The position numbers and the translations under genes were made by a program. From the NCBI GenBank assembly GCA_017398685.1, contig JAFQFH010000066.1:1-36447 (forward strand): a stretch of DNA of 36,447 nucleotides, read 5' to 3'. Positions 31,993 through 36,447 of this stretch are shown piece after piece; the first letter of the stretch is position 1, and each line of letters opens with the position of its first letter. Under the pieces are notes generated by a model. The model did no database searches, was not told the DNA's origin, and worked only from the letters and a program-made list of their open reading frames with translations. This stretch comes from Oscillospiraceae bacterium (GTDB lineage Bacteria > Bacillota > Clostridia > Oscillospirales > Oscillospiraceae).

Positions 31993-32033
31993 AGGGCGCG
32001 TTGCAAAATAAAGCAACGCGCCCTTTCCTTTTT
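31993..32033 (+). terminator. Terminator for the AEC/kinase transcript
   Basis: A 12-bp perfect stem AGGGCGCGTTGC/GCAACGCGCCCT (31993-32004 with 32013-32024), loop AAAATAAA, then TTTCCTTTTT on the plus strand. The T-tract touches the dapF stop codon. Confidence 0.88.
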
Positions 32034-32863
32034 CAGCTGTCTATATACTCGCCCTCAAAGACGAGAGCGGCGGGGCCTGTCAGCCAGATGTCACGGATAC
32101 TGCCGTTTTCGCAGCTCAGTGACACGGAAAGCTCCCCGCCGGGCATGGATATGTACACAGGCTCAGCCCCGTTTACATCGCCGCTCAAAGTCAGTGCAGA
32201 TGCGATGGAAGCGCAGCCTGTGCCGCAGGCGAGGGTAAAATCCTCCACACCACGCTCAAAGGTGATGGCTTTTAATTTGTTTCCCTCAATATGCTTTACA
32301 AAGCTCACATTTGCGCCCTTGGGAAAGGCGGCATGGTTTCTCAGTGCTTTGCCCAGCTCAAAAAGCTCAGCTTTCTCCATCAGGTCAAAGCCCTGCATGG
32401 GTACCACCGCATGGGGCAGCCCCGGGACGCCCAGCTCCACATAGCAGCACTCAAAGCTTTGCCCGCCCACATCGAGGGAGAGCCCGGACTTTATGACCGA
32501 GGGGTCATTGAGCCGCACGCTGTAGAGCTTTTCGCTTATTCGCCTGCCCAGCACTGTGCCGGATATGGTCTCAATGCTCATGCTTTTCCCGGCAAGCCCC
32601 TTATCAAAGCCGTAGCGGGATATGCACCGTGCTCCGTTGCCGCACATTTCGCCCTCGCTGCCGTCGCTGTTGAAAAAGCTCATGGCAAAGTCGCCGTCTT
32701 TTCGGGCGGGGCTTACTATCATCATGCCGTCGGCACCTATGCCGGTGTGAAAGGCACAGAGCTTTTTTGCCAGTGCGCCCATGTCCTGGGGCAAAATGCC
32801 GCCATTTATGTTGTTGATAATGATAAAGTCGTTTCCCGCGCCGTGCATTTTGGTAAAACGCAT
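32033..32863 (-). CDS. dapF: Diaminopimelate epimerase
   Basis: A 276-residue cofactor-independent racemase converting LL- to meso-diaminopimelate for lysine and peptidoglycan synthesis. It opens with MRFTKMHGAGNDFI. The two catalytic cysteines are in EMCGNGARC and LACGTGCAS, and the N-domain has GIGADGMM. Length is standard. AAAGGGG precedes ATG 32863. It is 13 bases downstream of the pyrophosphatase gene and probably shares its promoter. The last 73 bases of the locus occur again, diverged, at 17992-18064. Confidence 0.97.
   Translation of the reverse strand: MRFTKMHGAGNDFIIINNINGGILPQDMGALAKKLCAFHTGIGADGMMIVSPARKDGDFAMSFFNSDGSEGEMCGNGARCISRYGFDKGLAGKSMSIETISGTVLGRRISEKLYSVRLNDPSVIKSGLSLDVGGQSFECCYVELGVPGLPHAVVPMQGFDLMEKAELFELGKALRNHAAFPKGANVSFVKHIEGNKLKAITFERGVEDFTLACGTGCASIASALTLSGDVNGAEPVYISMPGGELSVSLSCENGSIRDIWLTGPAALVFEGEYIDS
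32038..32110 (-). repeat. dapF 3' tail, copy within the intact gene
   Basis: This segment is the partner of the fragment at 17992-18064: eight mismatches in 73 bases, no gap, including an identical run of 22 bases at the stop-codon side. Confidence 0.88.
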
Positions 32864-32876
32864 GTTTTCCCCTTTC

Positions 32877-34493
32877 TCAGCCCCAGAGAGCGGTCAGCAT
32901 GGGGATAATCTGCTTTTTGCGGCTCATTACGCCGGGCAGGAATATGTAGTTTTCTCCCGGCTCCTTGGAGAAGGCCTGACGGATAACATCGCTGCTGCCC
33001 ACAAAGAGAAGGTGAGTGCCTTCCAGAAGCACATCCGTGAGCATGAGCAGCACCATGTCGAACTCTTTTCTGAGCTTCAGCTCCTCCATCATGCGGATAA
33101 ACTCTTCCTTGCGGCCCAGCAGCACTTCCGCGTCCACGCAGGTTATCTGGCTTACGCCCATGTTCTGCTCGGCAATATGGAACTCCTTGTAGTCGGTTTT
33201 GAAAAGCTCCTCCACGCTCTTGCCCTCGGCACCGGAGATGGAGAAAAGCTCCTTGCCCAGCTCATCAAGGGAGAGCTTTGCCATGCGGGCAAGACGCTCT
33301 GCCATGGCAATATCCTTTTTGGTGCAGGTGGGGGATTTGAACATGACCGTATCGGAGAGTATGGCGGCAGCCATAAGCCCTGCCATTTTGGGAGAGGGCA
33401 TTACACCGTGCTCCTGATACATGGCGGTGATGATTGTATTGGTGCTGCCAACGGGCTCGTTTCTCACGGAAATGGGCTGGCGGGTCTGGATATCTGCCAG
33501 TCTGTGATGGTCAATAATCTCCATTATCTCCGCCTGATCCAGCCCTGTCACGGATTGGGCGGCCTCGTTATGGTCCACCAGCACCACTCTCTTGCGTCTG
33601 GGATTGAGCAAGTGGAAACGTGAAAGCGTGCCCACCACACGCTCGTGCTCATCCAGCACGGGATAGCAGCGGTAACGGCTTTTGGCCATGACCTCCTTCA
33701 CATCGTCCAGATAGTCCGTCAGGTGGAAGCACTCCACACTCTTGCTGCAATCGCAGATACGCTCAATAGGGATGGCCTGATAGATGAGCCGGGCCGCCTG
33801 ACGTGCGTCCAGCGGGGTGGAGATTATGCAGGTGGACGCTGTGCAGTCCACAAGCCGCTGAGGTATCTCCGTCTGACAGAGGATAAGGCAGCTTACGCCC
33901 TTTTCTATGGCCCGGTCTATTATCTCCGGCTGATCGCCGCAGACGAGGATAGAGTCGGCGCTGACCATAGCCATGTCCTCATAGGACTTGGGCAGGGCAA
34001 TCACCACATTGCCGGATATGCTGTTGACCTGATTGCCGTACTCGTTTACAAGCCTGCCCTCAAGGGCGCTAATAAGGTTGAAGATGGGCAGCTTTTCCAC
34101 CCGGCTTTCGTAGATGGTCTGCATATCGTAGGAGGCGAGATCCCCGGAGGATATCATGCCGAACAGGGTGCCGTCCTCGTTGACAATGGGCATGGTGGCG
34201 ATCTCACTGTCGCGCATGGTGCGCCATGCCAGATCCACCGAAACCTTGTGCTCCAGTTCGGGAGGACGGTCATAGTCCAGATCCTTTACCTGCGTGCGCA
34301 TATTGTGTACATACATCGGCGCGTCAAATCCAAAATAGTCCAGAATGTGCAAAGTCTCATCGTTGACCGAGCCGATGCGCACAGCCTTATAGTCCCTGTC
34401 GCCCAGAGCGTTTCTCAAGGCGGCATAGGCCATGGAGGCCACAATGGAATCGGTATCAGGATTTCTGTGTCCTGTGACAAATATTTCGCTCAT
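32877..34493 (-). CDS. Manganese-dependent inorganic pyrophosphatase with CBS-DRTGG regulatory insert
   Basis: A 538-residue family II pyrophosphatase. The catalytic DHH domain is split: N-terminal GHRNPDTDSIVASMAYA, then about residues 70-300 hold CBS (DSEIATMPIVNEDGTLFGMISSGDL), DRTGG (MAMVSADSILVCGDQPEIIDRAIEKG) and a second CBS (RYRCYPVLDEHERVVGTLSRFHLL). The catalytic core resumes with VLVDHNEAAQS and the MEIIDHHRLADI signature, and ends with DHHA2 (RKEFDMVLLMLTDVLLEGTHLLFVG). CBS-type enzymes of this family are inhibited by AMP/ADP and activated by ATP or diadenosine polyphosphates, so hydrolysis follows energy state. It starts at ATG 34493 after AAGGAGG. Confidence 0.95.
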   Translation of the reverse strand: MSEIFVTGHRNPDTDSIVASMAYAALRNALGDRDYKAVRIGSVNDETLHILDYFGFDAPMYVHNMRTQVKDLDYDRPPELEHKVSVDLAWRTMRDSEIATMPIVNEDGTLFGMISSGDLASYDMQTIYESRVEKLPIFNLISALEGRLVNEYGNQVNSISGNVVIALPKSYEDMAMVSADSILVCGDQPEIIDRAIEKGVSCLILCQTEIPQRLVDCTASTCIISTPLDARQAARLIYQAIPIERICDCSKSVECFHLTDYLDDVKEVMAKSRYRCYPVLDEHERVVGTLSRFHLLNPRRKRVVLVDHNEAAQSVTGLDQAEIMEIIDHHRLADIQTRQPISVRNEPVGSTNTIITAMYQEHGVMPSPKMAGLMAAAILSDTVMFKSPTCTKKDIAMAERLARMAKLSLDELGKELFSISGAEGKSVEELFKTDYKEFHIAEQNMGVSQITCVDAEVLLGRKEEFIRMMEELKLRKEFDMVLLMLTDVLLEGTHLLFVGSSDVIRQAFSKEPGENYIFLPGVMSRKKQIIPMLTALWG

Positions 34494-34524
34494 ATAATTT
34501 ACCTCCTTACCAATTCACAATATA

Positions 34525-34553
34525 ATTATATTAGAACAAGCCCACAAATTCAA
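34525..34553 (-). promoter_or_regulatory. Sigma-A promoter of the pyrophosphatase-dapF operon
   Basis: On the minus strand TTGAAT (34553-34548) and TATAAT (34530-34525), spacer 17, about 32 bases before the start codon. Confidence 0.82.
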
Positions 34554-34578
34554 GGGAAAGGCGAAATCTGAACACATA

Positions 34579-34599
34579 TTAAAATATCAAATATTTTAA
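34579..34599. promoter_or_regulatory. AT-rich palindrome between divergent promoters
   Basis: A perfect inverted repeat TTAAAATAT-CAA-ATATTTTAA lies between the pyrophosphatase and rny promoters, immediately upstream of the rny -35 box. It could be an operator or an UP-element-like sequence. No regulator can be named. Confidence 0.4.
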
Positions 34600-34608
34600 G
34601 CGGATTAC

Positions 34609-34637
34609 TTGACATAACACCAGCAACGCGGTAAAAT
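34609..34637 (+). promoter_or_regulatory. Sigma-A promoter of rny
   Basis: Consensus TTGACA (34609-34614) and TAAAAT (34632-34637) with 17-base spacing. The transcript would begin near 34644, giving a leader of about 150 bases. Confidence 0.9.
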
Positions 34638-34643
34638 ACATCG

Positions 34644-34776
34644 GGTAATATTTTGAAGGGCCTTGGGGAGGCCTTGCAGGAATATTAGTTTTCAATTACG
34701 ATGGGTTCGTTTTATGGCCCATCTTGCTTTAGATCAATTTTATCCCGGCACTAAACCACCCAAAAATTCTTAAAGA
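34644..34776 (+). promoter_or_regulatory. Folded 5' leader of rny
   Basis: The leader contains a stem GGCCT-TGGGG-AGGCC enclosed by AATATT/AATATT (about 34649-34687), and a second stem GATGGG/CCCATC (about 34700-34724). It matches no riboswitch class I can recognise. RNase Y is the main mRNA-decay endonuclease, so self-cleavage control of its own leader is a possibility. Confidence 0.45.
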
Positions 34777-34797
34777 ATGGAGGTGTGTTTACTTACT

Positions 34798-36339
34798 ATG
34801 TCAACGCCTTTGTGGATCGTTATTATAGCCGTGGCGGCAGCCGCGAGCTTTATTCTTGGTATTGTCTACCGCAAGAAGATCGGTGAGCGCGAGATCGCCA
34901 GCGCGGAGGAAGAAGCCAAGCGTATAATCAATGAATCAATAAAGAGTGCAGAGAGCAAGAAAAGAGAAGCTCTCGTGGAGGCAAAGGAAGAAATACACAA
35001 AAGCCGCTCGGAGTACGAGCGCGAAGAAAAGACCCGCCGTGCGGAACTGCAAAAGCAGGAACGCCGCCTTCAGCAGAAGGAAGAAAATCTTGACCGCAAG
35101 ATAGACGCGGTTGAGAAGAAAAACGACACTCTCAGCAACAAGATCGCCGCAGTGGAATCCCAGCAGAAAGAGATTGCACTTATAAAGAAAAGTCAGCTTG
35201 AAATGCTGGAGAAGATATCCGGCTTCTCCATCGAAGAGGCCAAGGCCTATCTTATTGCCACCATCCGCGACGATGTGACTCACGAGATGGCCATGAAGGT
35301 CAAGGAGATTGAAAACCAGTATAAGGACGAGGCTGACGAGCGCGCCCGCGAGATAATCGCCACCGCCATCCAGCGCTGCGCCGCAGACCATGCCAGCGAG
35401 ATCACCGTCTCTGTCGTACCCCTCCCCAACGACGAGATGAAAGGCCGCATAATCGGCCGCGAAGGCCGCAACATCCGCAGCATAGAAACTCTCACCGGCT
35501 GCGACCTTATCATTGACGATACCCCCGAAGCCATCACCGTTTCCAGCTTTGACCCCGTGCGCCGTGAGATTGCCCGCCTTGCTCTTGAAAAACTCATTCA
35601 GGACGGCCGTATCCACCCCGCCCGCATTGAGGAAATGGTTGCCAAGGCCCAGCGCGAGGTCAACGCCACCATCAAGGCCGAGGGCGAAAGGGCTGTTTTC
35701 GAGACCAATATCCACGGCCTCAATCCTGAGATCATAAAGCTCCTTGGCCGTATGAAGTACCGTACCAGCTACGGTCAGAACGTACTCAACCACTCCATCG
35801 AAGTTTCCCACATCGCAGGGCTGCTCGCCAGCGAACTGGGTGTGGATATCAACACCGCCAAGCGCGCAGGCCTTCTCCACGACCTGGGCAAGGCTATCGA
35901 CCATGAGGTTGAGGGCAGCCACGTAACCATCGGTGTGGACATTGCCCGCAAGTACAGGGAGTCCGACGCCGTTATCCACGCCATCGAAGCCCACCACAAC
36001 GATGTGGAGCCTCAGAGCGTTGTTGCCTGCATCGTGCAGGCTGCCGATGCCATCTCCGCTTCCCGCCCCGGTGCAAGACGCGAGAACATCGAAAACTACG
36101 TCAAGCGCCTTGAAAAGCTTGAGGAAGTCTCCAAGAGCTTCCCCGGCATTGCCAGCTCCTACGCCATTCAGGCCGGCCGCGAGATCCGCATAATGGTCAA
36201 GCCCGAGGATGTCAGCGAGGATCAGATGATCCTTCTGGCCCGGGATATCGCCAAGAAGATAGAGGAAGAGCTGACCTACCCCGGTCAGATAAAGGTCCAT
36301 CTTCTCCGCGAGACCAAGGCTGTGGACTACGCCAAGTAA
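34798..36339 (+). CDS. rny: Ribonuclease Y
   Basis: A 513-residue membrane-anchored endoribonuclease that initiates mRNA turnover. One N-terminal membrane helix ([19 protein letters not shown]) precedes a long coiled coil (about residues 25-170, rich in Glu/Lys/Arg). The KH domain follows ([29 protein letters not shown]), then the metal-dependent HD domain ([38 protein letters not shown]), ending with the family C-terminus [20 protein letters not shown]. The frame is open from an ATG at 34777, but that ATG overlaps the GGAGGTG ribosome binding site, so ATG 34798 is preferred. The spacing (13 bases) is longer than usual and the start is not certain. Single-gene unit. Confidence 0.96.
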   Translation: MSTPLWIVIIAVAAAASFILGIVYRKKIGEREIASAEEEAKRIINESIKSAESKKREALVEAKEEIHKSRSEYEREEKTRRAELQKQERRLQQKEENLDRKIDAVEKKNDTLSNKIAAVESQQKEIALIKKSQLEMLEKISGFSIEEAKAYLIATIRDDVTHEMAMKVKEIENQYKDEADERAREIIATAIQRCAADHASEITVSVVPLPNDEMKGRIIGREGRNIRSIETLTGCDLIIDDTPEAITVSSFDPVRREIARLALEKLIQDGRIHPARIEEMVAKAQREVNATIKAEGERAVFETNIHGLNPEIIKLLGRMKYRTSYGQNVLNHSIEVSHIAGLLASELGVDINTAKRAGLLHDLGKAIDHEVEGSHVTIGVDIARKYRESDAVIHAIEAHHNDVEPQSVVACIVQAADAISASRPGARRENIENYVKRLEKLEEVSKSFPGIASSYAIQAGREIRIMVKPEDVSEDQMILLARDIAKKIEEELTYPGQIKVHLLRETKAVDYAK

Positions 36340-36350
36340 ATCAAAAAAAC

Positions 36351-36388
36351 AATTGCCTCATGTTCGTGATGAACATGAGGCAATTTTG
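36351..36388. terminator. Terminator after rny, probably bidirectional
   Basis: A 15-bp perfect stem AATTGCCTCATGTTC/GAACATGAGGCAATT (36351-36365 with 36371-36385) with a GTGAT loop. T4 follows on the plus strand and T7 (A7 at 36343-36349) on the minus strand side, so it can end both rny and a convergent gene. Confidence 0.85.
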
Positions 36389-36401
36389 ATTATATCTCCT
36401 G

Positions 36402-36447
36402 TCAATAGATATCCTCCACAACCTTGGAAGGGGGATTTTCAAGAATT
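36402..36447 (-). CDS. Possible 3' end of a convergent gene, cut by the window edge
   Basis: The minus strand reads ILENPPSKVVEDIY and a TGA stop in a frame open to the window edge. The bidirectional terminator just beyond it fits a convergent gene ending here. Fifteen codons are too few to assign a family or exclude chance. Confidence 0.3.
   Translation of the reverse strand, partial: ILENPPSKVVEDIY

Noticed and set aside
1-36447. CRISPR arrays, insertion sequences, tRNA or rRNA genes
   Set aside because: Read for regularly spaced repeats, transposase motifs and tRNA or rRNA signatures; none was seen. A tool-based scan would be needed to exclude small or degenerate ones.

Overview
The window is a chromosomal stretch from a Gram-positive bacterium of the class Clostridia, most likely an Oscillospirales/Ruminococcaceae-type gut or anaerobic organism. 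The pointers are a moderately GC-rich genome with strong ribosome binding sites, the set RNase Y, CBS-type manganese pyrophosphatase, DUF951 protein and membrane-anchored PrsA/SurA-like foldase, and an anaerobic energy-metabolism cluster with electron-transfer flavoprotein. Species cannot be fixed from sequence reading alone. No rRNA, tRNA, CRISPR array, phage module or transposase was seen.

Layout. 1-3290: 3' part of dnaK, then dnaJ. A small low-GC island sits exactly at the dnaJ 3' end: a promoter, a short terminated RNA and a frameshifted HEPN/Abi_2 (AbiF-type) gene, closed by a second diverged copy of the dnaJ tail and the displaced dnaJ terminator. 3398-5318: an ABC exporter. 5317-7738 (minus): tcdA, rarA, a DUF951 gene and a GIY-YIG gene, the last three translationally coupled. 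7825-9363 (minus): an anchored PpiC-type foldase with a clear promoter. 9548-9610: a possible 20-residue peptide gene. 9667-10779 (minus): prfB, without a programmed frameshift.

10923-17980 (plus): a nucleoside-type ABC uptake system (BMP-family binding protein, double-NBD ATPase, two permeases) with an L-fucose-isomerase-like protein and pseudouridine-5'-phosphate glycosidase (psuG). The genes suggest import and breakdown of pseudouridine or related nucleosides. 17987-18066 is a 3' fragment of a second dapF.

18184-31838: a large catabolic and energy locus arranged around an RpiR-family regulator. One minus-strand operon encodes a FAD-linked oxidase, an Fe-S protein and EtfB/EtfA. A second encodes an iron-type alcohol dehydrogenase, a YcxB-like membrane protein, a GldA-like dehydrogenase and a TRAP transporter (DctQ, DctM, DctP). 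A plus-strand pair encodes an AEC-family carrier and an FGGY kinase. Together they look like uptake, oxidation and phosphorylation of a small hydroxylated carbon compound whose identity the sequence does not give.

31839-36447: overlapping convergent terminators, dapF and a CBS-DRTGG pyrophosphatase (minus), then divergently rny (RNase Y) with a long folded 5' leader, and the possible tail of a further minus-strand gene at the window edge.

The most unusual items are the AbiF-type gene/RNA island inside a duplicated dnaJ tail, the matching dapF tail fragment of similar divergence elsewhere in the window, and the uncharacterised oxidase/Etf/TRAP locus.
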